DNA of 64,000 bases. Source: Thiodiazotropha sp040506705. GTDB lineage: Bacteria > Pseudomonadota > Gammaproteobacteria > Chromatiales > Chromatiaceae. The notes beneath the pieces are model-generated. The model made no database searches. It saw only the letters and a program-made list of their open reading frames with translations, and was not told the origin of the DNA. Every line of letters starts with the position of its first letter. Position 1 is the stretch's first letter. The stretch spans positions 1-64,000 of the forward strand of contig JBEVWG010000009.1 in assembly GCA_040506705.1 (NCBI GenBank), in the 5' to 3' direction. The position numbers were made by a program, and so were the translations under genes. Positions 24,444-33,829 of the stretch are shown here, in pieces.

Positions 24444-24980
24444 GTGGCGGATGAATTGATTGACTCAGACGGTTTTAGACCGAACGTCGGTATCATTTTG
24501 TGCAACGAAGATCGTCTCTTGTTCTGGGGGCGACGCGCTGGACAGGATGCCTGGCAGTTCCCCCAGGGGGGGATCAAGCAGGATGAGACTCCAGAGCAGG
24601 CCATGTACCGGGAACTGAATGAGGAGGTGGGTCTAAAAGCTGATCAGGTCTCGATAATCGGCGCTACCCGCAGTTGGCTGCGGTACCGTTTACCGGAGCG
24701 CTATATTCGCCGACACAGTGAGCCGATCTGTATTGGGCAGAAGCAGATCTGGTTTCTGCTGCGGGTAAACTGCGGAGAGGATGCCTTCTGCCTCGATCAT
24801 ACCGCATCCCCGGAATTCGAGGATTGGCGTTGGGTTAAATATTGGCATCCTGTGCGGGAAGTGATCTACTTCAAACGCAATGTCTATACCAAAGCGCTGG
24901 AGGAGTTGGCTCCTTTACTCTATCCAGAGGGCGTACCTGGACGCTCCCTTACCAACTATTTACGACAGAATCGTCGCTGA
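24444..24980 (+). CDS. rppH: RNA pyrophosphohydrolase
   Basis: A 178-residue Nudix hydrolase that removes pyrophosphate from mRNA 5' ends, starting decay. DGFRPNVGIILCN at the start and the Nudix box from GGIKQDETPEQAMYRELNEE through VGL are intact, and WQFPQGG precedes it as in E. coli RppH. The start is GTG 24444; TTG 24456 would give exactly the E. coli N-terminus (MIDSDG) and is a real alternative, with GGCGGA ahead of it. It precedes ptsP by 109 bases, a conserved pairing. Confidence 0.93.
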   Translation: MADELIDSDGFRPNVGIILCNEDRLLFWGRRAGQDAWQFPQGGIKQDETPEQAMYRELNEEVGLKADQVSIIGATRSWLRYRLPERYIRRHSEPICIGQKQIWFLLRVNCGEDAFCLDHTASPEFEDWRWVKYWHPVREVIYFKRNVYTKALEELAPLLYPEGVPGRSLTNYLRQNRR

Positions 24981-25089
24981 CCCAGCCATAGTCCTTATCC
25001 AGGCAGATTAAGCTCTCCAGAGGGCGCCTAGGATCGGAGAATTTTCAAAATAGCGTAAGGATGCCGTTTCATAGCGGTAACATAGGATC

Positions 25090-27351
25090 ATGCTTGATAT
25101 CCTTCATCGTATCGTCAAAGAGGTTAATGCCGCTTCTGATTTAGAGCAGGCGTTGAGCATAATCGTCTATCAGGTGAAGAGAGCCATCGATGCCGATGTC
25201 TGTTCCGTATATTTGACTGACTTTGAACGCCGTGATCATGTCTTAAAGGCCACCGAGGGACTATTACCTGATGCCGTGGGTAAGGTAAGACTTCCCTATC
25301 ATCGTGGATTGATCGGTCTGGTATGCGAACGTGCCGAACCCGTCAATCTCGCCGATGCACCAAGTCACAAACGCTATCTTTTTACCAACGAGACCGGTGA
25401 AACCTCATATAAGGGATTTCTCGGGGTGCCGATTATCCAGAACCGGCGGGTCTTGGGGGTTTTGGTTGTGCGGCAGATCGAACAGCGCAGCTTTGAAGAC
25501 AATGAGGTCACTTTTCTATTTACCCTGGCTGCGCAGCTGGCTGGCGCAATAACCCATGCTGCGGCCAGTAGTAACCTGGTCACCCAGAGTGATCTAGCTC
25601 CCCCAAAACGATTTCTTCAGGGACGGCCAGGAGCCCCAGGTGTCTCACTCGGAACGGCTGTGGTGGTCTATCCTCCTGCTGATCTGGAGGCGGTGCCTGA
25701 CAAGCCGGCCAAAGATATTGAGAATGAGGAGGAGGCTTTCAGAACTGCTGTGGCTGCAGTCGTGCAGGATCTGATGGCGATTGAGGATCGTTTTGAAGAG
25801 AGTCTGCCTGCCGAGGATCGGGCACTTTTCGATGCCTGGTTGATGATGCTGGGTAGCGATTCCCTGATTGGCAATACGATAAAACTTATCAACCAGGGAA
25901 ATTGGGCTCCGGGCGCATTACGTGAAACGTTTCAAGAGCATGCCAAGTTATTCGAGAACATGGAGGATATCTATCTCCGTGAACGGGCTTCGGATGTGCT
26001 CGATTTGGGGCGGCGGATTCTGATGCATCTACAGCAGAAGGTAAACACGCTTGAGGAGTATCCTGAAAATACCATTTTGGTCGGGGAGGAGGTCAGCGCG
26101 ATGCAACTTGCTGAGGTGCCCAGGGATCGACTGGCTGGGGTGGTATCTGCCAGAGGGGCAAGCTTTTCCCATTTGGCAATTCTGGCCAGAGCGATGGAAG
26201 TACCCGCTGTAATGGGGCTCAGTAACCTGCCGGTGAGCCGTATGGATGGACGTTTTCTGATCCTTGATGGATATCTGGGGCGGATCTATGTCTCTCCGGC
26301 CCCTTCGGTTATCGAAGAGTACCGTCGCTTAGCCATTGAGGACCAGGCGCTCTTCCAGGAACTGCAGGCAGACAAGGATCTGCCCTGTGAAACAACAGAT
26401 GGCAGAAGAATTCCACTCCATCTCAATACCGGATTACTCTCCGAATTAAGCAGTCATGGTGCTGAAGAGTCGGAGGGGGTTGGACTCTATCGGACAGAGT
26501 TGCCATTCATGGTACGCGACAGTTTTCCAGGTGAGGGAGTGCAGGTGGTCAACTATCGCAAAGTGTTGAAGAGCTTTCATCCGCGACCGGTGACCATACG
26601 CACCCTGGATATCGGTGGTGATAAACCGCTACCCTACTTTCCAGTGGTGGAATCGAATCCCTTTCTGGGGTGGCGTGGAATCCGCATCTCTCTTGATCAT
26701 CCGGAGATCTTTATTACTCAGGTCCGTGCCATCTTACGAGCCGCTATAGGGCTGAATAACCTGCGGCTGCTGTTGCCAATGATCAGTAACGTGCAGGAGG
26801 TCGATGACGCCATGCTGCTGATACAGCGAGCGCATGATGAGCTGCTTGAGGAGGGTTTTGAGGTGGAAATGCCTCAGGTTGGGGTGATGATCGAGGTGCC
26901 GGCGGCGGTCTACCAGGTAGAGACATTTGCACAGCGCATCGATTTTCTTTCAGTCGGTACCAATGACCTTACCCAGTATCTGCTCGCAGTTGATCGAAAC
27001 AATAGCCATGTGGCGGATATCTACAATGATCTTCATCCTGCGGTGTTGCGAGCGCTGATACAGATAATTGATGGTGCCGGCAAATATGGCAAAGAGGTGA
27101 GTGTATGTGGTGAGCTGGCAGGGAATCCGGCTGGGGCAGTATTGCTTTTGGGGATGGGGGTGGACAGTCTGAGTATGAATGGCGGAAGTCTGTTAAGGGT
27201 TAAATGGGTGCTAAGATCTTTCTCCAGTTCCAGGGCAAGGGAGTTGCTGCAGACAGCGCTGCGTTGCGAACATGCGGGGGAGGTGACAAACTTGTTGGCA
27301 AATGCACTTGAGGAGATGGGCTTGGGCGGATTGATGCGTGCTGGCAGATAA
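25090..27351 (+). CDS. ptsP: phosphoenolpyruvate-protein phosphotransferase, nitrogen PTS (EI-Ntr)
   Basis: A 753-residue EI-Ntr. An N-terminal GAF domain (about residues 15-155; VCSVYLTDFERR, GVPIIQNRRVLGVLVV) is the regulatory part that in other species senses nitrogen status. A linker leads to the PEP-utiliser half: phosphorylated His361 in GASFSHLAILARAMEVPAVMG split after ARAM, then EGVGLYRTELPFM, TLDIGGDKPLPYFP and EVPAAVYQVE with VCGELAGNP. It passes phosphate from PEP to NPr, starting a regulatory cascade over potassium transport and carbon-nitrogen balance. NPr and EIIA-Ntr genes are not here. Confidence 0.95.
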   Translation: MLDILHRIVKEVNAASDLEQALSIIVYQVKRAIDADVCSVYLTDFERRDHVLKATEGLLPDAVGKVRLPYHRGLIGLVCERAEPVNLADAPSHKRYLFTNETGETSYKGFLGVPIIQNRRVLGVLVVRQIEQRSFEDNEVTFLFTLAAQLAGAITHAAASSNLVTQSDLAPPKRFLQGRPGAPGVSLGTAVVVYPPADLEAVPDKPAKDIENEEEAFRTAVAAVVQDLMAIEDRFEESLPAEDRALFDAWLMMLGSDSLIGNTIKLINQGNWAPGALRETFQEHAKLFENMEDIYLRERASDVLDLGRRILMHLQQKVNTLEEYPENTILVGEEVSAMQLAEVPRDRLAGVVSARGASFSHLAILARAMEVPAVMGLSNLPVSRMDGRFLILDGYLGRIYVSPAPSVIEEYRRLAIEDQALFQELQADKDLPCETTDGRRIPLHLNTGLLSELSSHGAEESEGVGLYRTELPFMVRDSFPGEGVQVVNYRKVLKSFHPRPVTIRTLDIGGDKPLPYFPVVESNPFLGWRGIRISLDHPEIFITQVRAILRAAIGLNNLRLLLPMISNVQEVDDAMLLIQRAHDELLEEGFEVEMPQVGVMIEVPAAVYQVETFAQRIDFLSVGTNDLTQYLLAVDRNNSHVADIYNDLHPAVLRALIQIIDGAGKYGKEVSVCGELAGNPAGAVLLLGMGVDSLSMNGGSLLRVKWVLRSFSSSRARELLQTALRCEHAGEVTNLLANALEEMGLGGLMRAGR

Positions 27352-27420
27352 CAACGAATAATAGTGATCTGAGGAGAATTTCCGCAACCCTTGCAAGCAG
27401 GTAGTCATATACTTCTGACA

Positions 27421-27487
27421 TTATGATTTTTAAAGAGAGGCCATCTCACTGCGACTGAACACGACATAGTTAGTCGCCGGGTTAATA
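27421..27487 (+). repeat. partial copy of the 216-bp inverted-repeat element
   Basis: TTATGATTTTTAAAGAGAGGCC (in two parts at 27421-27442) and TTAGTCGCCGGGTTAATA (27470-27487) match the right end of the element at 30188-30403, where the equivalents are at 30351-30372 and 30386-30403. The copy ends two bases before the sensor-kinase ATG, so the repeat supplies the whole ribosome-binding region of that gene. Confidence 0.75.
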
Positions 27488-27489
27488 AG

Positions 27490-30057
27490 ATGAAACAGCG
27501 AATTGGATTGACCGGCCTGGAGTGGTTGAAGCAATTTTTACTCATCTTTCTGCCTTTTGCAGCAACCCTTGCAATTGCAGCCTATCTACACTACTACACC
27601 ATTTCCGAAACAGATCGTGTGACGCTTAAGTCTAACGAGTTATTAAATGTGGGGCTTACCCGCAGTATCTTGAATCGCGATCTTTCCAATGTAATCTCTG
27701 ATCTTATCTTTCTTGCCAGTTATATTGAACGTCAAAGCATTGATAGCTCCAGTCGTCTGCGGAAAAGGCAGGTCGAGCAACTCTTCTACACCTTTATTCG
27801 TGAGAAAAGACTCTATGATCAGGTGCGCTTTATCGACAATCAGGGCCTGGAGAAAGTACGGGTCAATTTTTCAAATGGAAATCCAATACTGGTTGCAGAC
27901 GAGTCACTACAGGATAAGTCAGGACGTTACTATTTTTTAGATGCCATGGCACTTAGCCCAGGGGGTATCTATATCTCTCCTCTAGATCTGAATATTGAAG
28001 AGGGAGCTATTGAGCAGCCATTGAAGCCGGTGATGCGTTTTGCCGTGCCTATTTTTGTCGATAATGAGCAGATTCAGGGGATCCTTGTACTCAATTATCT
28101 GGGTGATCGCTTGTTGAGCGACTTCGCCAGAGCAGGCGCAAACATCGCTGACCACATCCATTTGCTGAATAAGGACGGATACTGGCTGAATAGCCCAAGA
28201 GCTAGTGATGAGTGGGGTTTTATGTTACCCCACAACAAAAATTTTTCGGACCTCTATCCGAGTACCTGGGCGCATGTCAGCAGTTCTGTATCAGGTCAGG
28301 TGGTGACCGATGAGGGGTTGATTACTTATGAAACTGTAACCCCGAGAACGGTAGCCTCTCAAATTATGCATGGCTCCGAGAGTCAACAGCTCAGCATGCC
28401 GTTGGATGAATTGCGCTGGAAGGTTGTCTCCAGGGTTCCCCTTAAGCGTTTTGCACCGGGCTTTTGGGGTTTTATCAAACAGCATATTCCCCTCTACTTT
28501 ATAATTACTGTGGTGCTTCTGTTTGGTTCCTGGTTATTGGCCTCTGCCAATCTACGTCATCGGTATGCTCAGCGGCAGAGTGAATATGAGCGTCGCTTTC
28601 GGCGAACCCTGGAAGATATGCAACTGGCTGCAATAACCCTTGATAATGAGTATCGGCTTGTGTTCTGCAATGACTATTTTCTGAAAATGACCGGATGGTC
28701 ACGACAGGATGTATTGCATGATGAGTGGATTGAACGTTTTGTAAGAGTTGAACACAGGCAGCGATTTCTTCAGACCCTGAAGCGTCTTCGGAGTGAGCAG
28801 ACTGAACTTCGTGATATAGAAGTGGATGTGGTTATGAAGTATGGCGGCCATCGACGCATCGCCTGGCACCAAACCCCGTCAACCGATTCAGGAGGAAGGA
28901 TTATCGGTGTTACAGCAATAGGAGAGGATGTAACAGAACGGCGTAAAGCAGAGGAGAAAGTACGCATGCTCTCCCATGCTGTGGAGCAGAGTCCAAGTAT
29001 CGTGATGTTGACTGATCGTTATGGACAGATCGAGTATGTGAATCCCAAGTTTTCACAAGTTACCGGCTATTCTGCTGGTGAAGTTGTCGGCAAAAAGACC
29101 AATATACTCAAATCAGGTGAAACCGATGGGGATCAGTATCAGCAACTGTGGCAAACCGTATTGAACGGGAAAGAGTGGCGTGGAGAGTTTCATAATCGTA
29201 GAAAGAACGGCGAGCTCTATTGGGAGTCGGCTTCGATTTCATCATTAAAAAACTCCAAGGGAGAAATCACCAATTTTGTTGCGGTTAAAGAAGATATAAC
29301 TGAACATAAGCGCCTCGAGCGTGAAGTCGAATTGCAGCATCAGGAGTTGGTTCGGACTCAGGCATTGACGGTTCTCGGACAGATGGCAAGTATGATTGCC
29401 CATGACTTAAGGAACCCATTGTCTTCGGTCAAGATGTGTATGCAGTTGCTTGGTAAGCAATCCTCCAATGATGAGAAGGAGTTGTCCACCATTGGTCTTG
29501 ATCAGATCCGTTACATGGAGAATATCCTCACCGATATGTTGACCTTCGCCAGGCCTGAGGCAGTTAATGTTGAGTGGATAAACATTGAAAAGTTGGTGGA
29601 TGCGACATTGATCAGTTTGCATAAACGTATTGAAGAGGCGCAAGCTACGATACAAGTGGATTATCAATCAGGTCTGCCCGCCCTGCCTGGAGATGCAAAT
29701 AAGCTACGCCAACTCTTTTCCAACCTGATTGTTAACGCCTTACAGGCGAGTGAGAGCAGTGCCAATGGTTCCAGCGATATCCGTATCAAAGTGTTTCATG
29801 TGATGGGCGAAACGGGTAGCGCGATAGAGGTGTCGGTGTGTGACAACGGCATCGGCATACCCGCTCAAGATAGAGAGAAACTGTTTGAACCTTTTTATAC
29901 AACGCGCACCAAGGGAACAGGTCTGGGCCTGGCTATAGTCAAACAGATCATTGAACAGCATCAAGGGGTAGTTGAATTGGTGCCTGGTGAGGTGAAAGGT
30001 AGCTGTGCCATTGTAACCCTTCCAACAACGCCCAGAGATGAAGAGCAGTTGCACTGA
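27490..30057 (+). CDS. PAS-domain membrane sensor histidine kinase
   Basis: An 855-residue kinase. A first transmembrane helix (about residues 13-32), a periplasmic Cache-like sensor (about 33-330) and a second helix (YFIITVVLLFGSWLLAS, about 337-353) are followed by two PAS domains (about 375-490 and 495-620), a HisKA domain with phosphoacceptor MIAHDLRNPLSSVKM (about 637) and a HATPase (NLIVNALQ, DNGIGIP, GTGLGLAIVKQI). Typical partner of an NtrC-type regulator, which is the next gene. The signal is unknown. No clear Shine-Dalgarno is visible because a dispersed repeat occupies the leader. Confidence 0.9.
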   Translation: MKQRIGLTGLEWLKQFLLIFLPFAATLAIAAYLHYYTISETDRVTLKSNELLNVGLTRSILNRDLSNVISDLIFLASYIERQSIDSSSRLRKRQVEQLFYTFIREKRLYDQVRFIDNQGLEKVRVNFSNGNPILVADESLQDKSGRYYFLDAMALSPGGIYISPLDLNIEEGAIEQPLKPVMRFAVPIFVDNEQIQGILVLNYLGDRLLSDFARAGANIADHIHLLNKDGYWLNSPRASDEWGFMLPHNKNFSDLYPSTWAHVSSSVSGQVVTDEGLITYETVTPRTVASQIMHGSESQQLSMPLDELRWKVVSRVPLKRFAPGFWGFIKQHIPLYFIITVVLLFGSWLLASANLRHRYAQRQSEYERRFRRTLEDMQLAAITLDNEYRLVFCNDYFLKMTGWSRQDVLHDEWIERFVRVEHRQRFLQTLKRLRSEQTELRDIEVDVVMKYGGHRRIAWHQTPSTDSGGRIIGVTAIGEDVTERRKAEEKVRMLSHAVEQSPSIVMLTDRYGQIEYVNPKFSQVTGYSAGEVVGKKTNILKSGETDGDQYQQLWQTVLNGKEWRGEFHNRRKNGELYWESASISSLKNSKGEITNFVAVKEDITEHKRLEREVELQHQELVRTQALTVLGQMASMIAHDLRNPLSSVKMCMQLLGKQSSNDEKELSTIGLDQIRYMENILTDMLTFARPEAVNVEWINIEKLVDATLISLHKRIEEAQATIQVDYQSGLPALPGDANKLRQLFSNLIVNALQASESSANGSSDIRIKVFHVMGETGSAIEVSVCDNGIGIPAQDREKLFEPFYTTRTKGTGLGLAIVKQIIEQHQGVVELVPGEVKGSCAIVTLPTTPRDEEQLH

Positions 30058-30519
30058 AACGGTCTTGTGTTGATGCCCGACTGAGCGGAATGCCGTACTG
30101 AATTGTCGGGACATCAAGGGGCACTTGGTCAGCGTCGTCGTTTTTGACTGCTCATTGGACAGTCATGGGCTGAATCCATTAGGCTACTATTAACCCGGCG
30201 ACTAAGTATGTCGTCTTCAGGGTTTCAAGCCTGCCCTTGATCAAGGCGCGGCTCGCGCCCCGCAGGAAGTGCCCTTGGGGTGCAGGCAATGGTTGTACCC
30301 TTGTCAAGAGCCGTAACACCGAGCAAGGGCAGGCTTGAAACCCCTAACAATATGATTTTTAGAAGACAGGCCGAAGACAACATACTTAGTCGCCGGGTTA
30401 ATAACATGATAGTTTTTGACCGTTGTGCCAATAATGTCATTTGATGCAGGTTTAATTATTGCCGATTGACAGGTTTCCATCACCACTTGTGTGAATAACC
30501 GAGTAGATCATTTTTAATC
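30058..30519. other. spacer kinase / regulator, mostly repeat
   Basis: The 462 bases between the sensor kinase and response-regulator genes hold the 216-bp inverted-repeat element (30188-30403) and about 115 bases of unique sequence before the regulator. No gene is seen; the open frames overlapping it on the minus strand are repeat translations. Confidence 0.65.
30188..30403. repeat. 216-bp inverted-repeat element (MITE-like)
   Basis: The outer arms 30188-30218 and 30373-30403 are 31-base reverse complements with one mismatch (outermost TATTAACCCGGCGACTAAG). Directly inside, 30219-30238 pairs with 30325-30344 over 20 bases with one mismatch (core GGTTTCAAGCCTGCCCTT). No transposase is encoded. 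The structure and the second, partial copy at 27421-27487 suggest a non-autonomous mobile or palindromic repeat. Confidence 0.8.
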
Positions 30520-31896
30520 ATGACCAAAATTCTTCTCGTTGATGACGATATTGCGAGCTGTCGTACCTTGCAACTGCATCTCTCCGGACAAGGGCATGAG
30601 GTGGCTATGGCTCATAGTGTCAATGAGGGCCTGCAGCTATCAACGACATTCAAGCCTGATCTGGTAGTGCTTGATATACGCATGCCAGGAAAATCGGGTT
30701 TGGAAGGATTACCTGAGTTCAAGTCGGCTCTGCCCGGGGTTCGGGTGATCATGATTACAGCTTTTCATGATATGGAAAGCACAATCGAGGCAATGCAAAA
30801 AGGTGCTGATGACTACATCCATAAACCGATAGATATCGATGAGTTTGATGGTGCAGTCGAAAAGATGCTGAAAAGTGGTGAAGGGGAACTGGTTGACACA
30901 GACAACCACAACTTCTCTTCTCTCTCCATGGTTGGTCACTCCCGGGCGATGAAGGAGATCTTCAAAACCATCGGGATGGTGGCTAAAAGTCCAGCCACTG
31001 TCCTTATTACTGGAGAATCAGGCACTGGTAAGGAGTTGGTGGCCAGGGCAATACACCGCAGCAGCCAGAATCCTGATGGTCCGTTTGTGGTGGTGAACTG
31101 TGCGGCGATTGTGGAAACTCTACTTGAATCAGATATGTTCGGCCATGAGAAAGGGGCATTCACCGGTGCAGTTTCAAAGCAAGTCGGCAAATTCACCCTT
31201 GCAATGAATGGCACCATCTTTCTCGATGAAGTGGGGGAGCTGTCACCGATTATGCAGGCCAAGCTACTGAGGGTGATACAGCACAAAGAGTTCACACCAC
31301 TGGGTGCTGAAGAGAGTAAAATTACTAACTCACGGATCATCGCTGCGACCAATGTCAATCTTGCTCAGCAGGTTTCTCATGGTGCGTTTCGAGAGGATCT
31401 ATTCTATCGTCTGCAAGTAGTAAATATACACATTCCACCACTGCGGGAGAGAAAAGAGGATATTATGGGTCTGGTTCAGGCCTTGCTCGCACGCATCAAT
31501 ATCGAGCTTAACCGTAAGGTGGTTAGAATTAGATCCGATGCCCTGGATGCACTACAGAACTATCATTGGCCTGGTAATGTCCGGGAGTTAGAGAATGCTC
31601 TGATGAAGGCTGTCGCACTGTGTCCGGCAGATACGCTCACTCTTGATCTATTTCCGCTGGAGATCACAGGGGCTGATAACGGAATGGAAGAGGCGCATCA
31701 CGATGCTGTTGCTCCGGTCAGTCTTCAAGCGATGGAAAAAGCTCATGTGCTTCGAGTTTTAGAGCTGGTCGGGTGGCACAAGGGACAGGCTTGCGAACTC
31801 CTGGAAATATCCCGGCCTCGTCTCAGGCGTATGATACAACAGTATGAATTAGAGCCGCCGCCCGGTTTTGTTTCTGATAAGGAGAATAGTGATTAG
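30520..31896 (+). CDS. sigma-54-dependent response regulator (NtrC family)
   Basis: A 458-residue activator. Receiver domain with phosphoacceptor Asp52 (VVLDIRMPGKSG) and DDD at 8-10; AAA+ domain with Walker A GESGTGKE (about 168), the sigma-54-contacting GAFTGA (about 211), Walker B-like GTIFLDEVGELS and an arginine-finger region; C-terminal Fis-type helix-turn-helix (GQACELLEISRPRLRRMIQ). It should activate sigma-54 promoters when phosphorylated by the upstream PAS kinase. The target genes are not evident in this window. Confidence 0.93.
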   Translation: MTKILLVDDDIASCRTLQLHLSGQGHEVAMAHSVNEGLQLSTTFKPDLVVLDIRMPGKSGLEGLPEFKSALPGVRVIMITAFHDMESTIEAMQKGADDYIHKPIDIDEFDGAVEKMLKSGEGELVDTDNHNFSSLSMVGHSRAMKEIFKTIGMVAKSPATVLITGESGTGKELVARAIHRSSQNPDGPFVVVNCAAIVETLLESDMFGHEKGAFTGAVSKQVGKFTLAMNGTIFLDEVGELSPIMQAKLLRVIQHKEFTPLGAEESKITNSRIIAATNVNLAQQVSHGAFREDLFYRLQVVNIHIPPLRERKEDIMGLVQALLARINIELNRKVVRIRSDALDALQNYHWPGNVRELENALMKAVALCPADTLTLDLFPLEITGADNGMEEAHHDAVAPVSLQAMEKAHVLRVLELVGWHKGQACELLEISRPRLRRMIQQYELEPPPGFVSDKENSD

Positions 31897-31985
31897 GTGC
31901 TGCTCTTTTGTAGAGCGCCAACGTACGCCGGGTCTGATCTCAATCTATCTTCAGCGGTAGCGCTAATTGAACAAAATCTGATTTT

Positions 31986-32020
31986 CCAGCAGTCCATATG
32001 CTGAGCGCATGGACTGCTGG
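31986..32020. terminator. hairpin between convergent genes
   Basis: CCAGCAGTCCAT (31986-31997) and ATGGACTGCTGG (32009-32020) form a perfect 12-bp stem with an 11-base loop, midway between the convergent regulator and SH3 genes. There is no T-tract on either side, so termination would be atypical; transcript-end protection is another reading. Confidence 0.5.
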
Positions 32021-32050
32021 AGGCGGGTGATATCTGTCTGGATGACGGCT

Positions 32051-32719
32051 TTAGAGGGTGCCCCAGGAGTTACGCCGCCGTTGAAATCTGAGGTGGGGAA
32101 GAATCAGACCGATAAGAATGCCTGCGATGATTACCCCAGCACCGATCAGAAACCATTCGCGGGTGGCTTCATTGCTCAGGTCGCGATTGTCCTGCTTCAG
32201 TTCTTCAACCTCACGGGTCAGTGAGGCGACCTGTTTGACCAACTCATTACGTTCATTGGAGATACGGATGGCATTCGATGCTGTTCGCTGGATACTTTGC
32301 AGCTCTTGTTCCTGCTTATCCTTTATTGTCTGCAGACTCTTGTGAGAAGAGAGCAGCTCACGATGCTTTTTCTGTAGGTTCACCAGTTTGCTTCGCAGTT
32401 CTCCTGGTGCAGCTTTGAGTTCGTCAATCTCTGTTCGCAGTGTAGAGAGCTGGGTGCGGGCACTGGGCTCTTTCATCAGCTGTCGGGTAAGAACGAACCC
32501 CTGAAGGGAGCCAGCACGAATTTTTGTATATCCGGATTCCTTGTTGGTGGAGATGACTTCCACAGCGGTGCCGCTTTTAAGGGTCTTCGTGATACGGTGT
32601 GAAATACTCTCCCCGGCACGCATATTGATCTTAAAAATATCTGTAACGTAGAGCGTCTTTGCCTGAGCTGAAATCGGCAACAGGAGTAGCAGTAGGAGCA
32701 GAGCTGAGAATTTCTTCAT
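32051..32719 (-). CDS. periplasmic SH3-domain membrane protein (YgiM/TIGR04211-like)
   Basis: A 222-residue protein. The signal peptide is FSALLLLLLLLPISAQA; the N-terminal bacterial SH3 domain (about residues 22-85; TLYVTDIFKINMRAGES) is followed by a long coiled coil (about 95-185) and one C-terminal transmembrane helix with a basic tail. I placed the start at ATG 32719 rather than the longer reading from 32824, whose first 35 residues are not leader-like. The topology is that of YgiM. Its role is unknown; a peptidoglycan or envelope scaffold is likely. Confidence 0.85.
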   Translation of the reverse strand: MKKFSALLLLLLLLPISAQAKTLYVTDIFKINMRAGESISHRITKTLKSGTAVEVISTNKESGYTKIRAGSLQGFVLTRQLMKEPSARTQLSTLRTEIDELKAAPGELRSKLVNLQKKHRELLSSHKSLQTIKDKQEQELQSIQRTASNAIRISNERNELVKQVASLTREVEELKQDNRDLSNEATREWFLIGAGVIIAGILIGLILPHLRFQRRRNSWGTL

Positions 32720-32901
32720 GACAGTATCTGAGTTCTCTTTGACGAAAAGAGGCCATTGTACAACTGAAACTTTCCATTGTTGCCAATTAGGCCACAGAAT
32801 GTTGGGAAAATGTGGATCATGCACGCCAGCGAGGCATCTGTAAACCGTTCATTCCAAATGGTGGACGCTAGCGTTTGAAGGATAATATAGCAGCTCCAGC
32901 G

Positions 32902-33813
32902 TTATCGTCCGAGAAGCAGGAACTCCATCAGGGCCTTTTGCGAGTGGAGGCGATTTTCAGCCTCGTCCCAAACGACGCACTCCGGGGTGTCGATAACGGA
33001 AGCGGTTACTTCTTCACCACGATGGGCCGGAAGGCAGTGGAAAAAGAGTGCATCACTGGCAGCTTGAGCCATTAGCTCATCGTTGACCTGGTATTTTGAG
33101 AAGGCCTTTTCCCGTAGCGCCTGCTCCTCTTCCTGCCCCATGCTGGCCCAGACGTCAGTTACCACTAGATCTGAGCCTGTCGCTGCCTCCAGGGGCTCAC
33201 GAATGATTCTTGCCCTTTCACCAGCAGCCTGCAGAATTTCAGGATCCGGGTCATAGCCTTCCGGGCAAGCAATGTTCAGATTGAAATTGTACTGTCTGGC
33301 GGCATTGATATAGGAGTGGCACATATTGTTGCCATCGCCAATCCAGGTTACGGTCTTGCCTTCGATATCGCCACGATGTTCGGAATAGGTCTGCATATCG
33401 GCCAGTAGCTGGCAGGGGTGATAACGATCGGTCAAAGCATTGATTACAGGCACTTGGGAGTGAGCGGCAAAGCGCTCCAGTTTCTCCTGTTCGAAGGTGC
33501 GGATCATGATGATATCGAGCATTCGGGAGAGTACCTTTGCGCTGTCCTCAATCGGTTCACCGCGGCCAAGTTGGGTGTCGCGGGGTGAAAGAAAGAGGGC
33601 GTGACCACCCAGCTGTGACATGCCTACTTCGAAAGAGACTCGTGTGCGTGTAGATGACTTCTCAAATACCATTCCCAGGTTTTTGCCTTTCAGAGGCGTA
33701 TGAATCTCTCCCCGATGCTGCATACGCTTCAATTCGGTGGCGCGACGAATCAAGGCTCGAAGTTCGTCGCCGGTGAAATCGAGAAGGGAAAGAAAGTGCC
33801 TGGTCATACTCAT
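32902..33813 (-). CDS. argF: ornithine carbamoyltransferase
   Basis: A 303-residue enzyme making citrulline from ornithine and carbamoyl phosphate. Carbamoyl-phosphate motif SSTRTRVSFE (about residues 53-62), HPCQLLAD (about 130), DVWASMGQE (ornithine loop) and HCLPAHRGEEV (catalytic Cys, about 263) are all intact; length is normal. It follows argD on the same strand with a 16-base gap, so the two form an arginine-synthesis operon argD-argF. Anabolic rather than catabolic type is inferred from that partner. Confidence 0.95.
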   Translation of the reverse strand: MSMTRHFLSLLDFTGDELRALIRRATELKRMQHRGEIHTPLKGKNLGMVFEKSSTRTRVSFEVGMSQLGGHALFLSPRDTQLGRGEPIEDSAKVLSRMLDIIMIRTFEQEKLERFAAHSQVPVINALTDRYHPCQLLADMQTYSEHRGDIEGKTVTWIGDGNNMCHSYINAARQYNFNLNIACPEGYDPDPEILQAAGERARIIREPLEAATGSDLVVTDVWASMGQEEEQALREKAFSKYQVNDELMAQAASDALFFHCLPAHRGEEVTASVIDTPECVVWDEAENRLHSQKALMEFLLLGR

Positions 33814-33829
33814 CTGCCTTTAGGATTGG

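Noticed and set aside
30225..30486. Minus-strand frames over the inverted-repeat element
   Set aside because: They are translations of the repeat itself.
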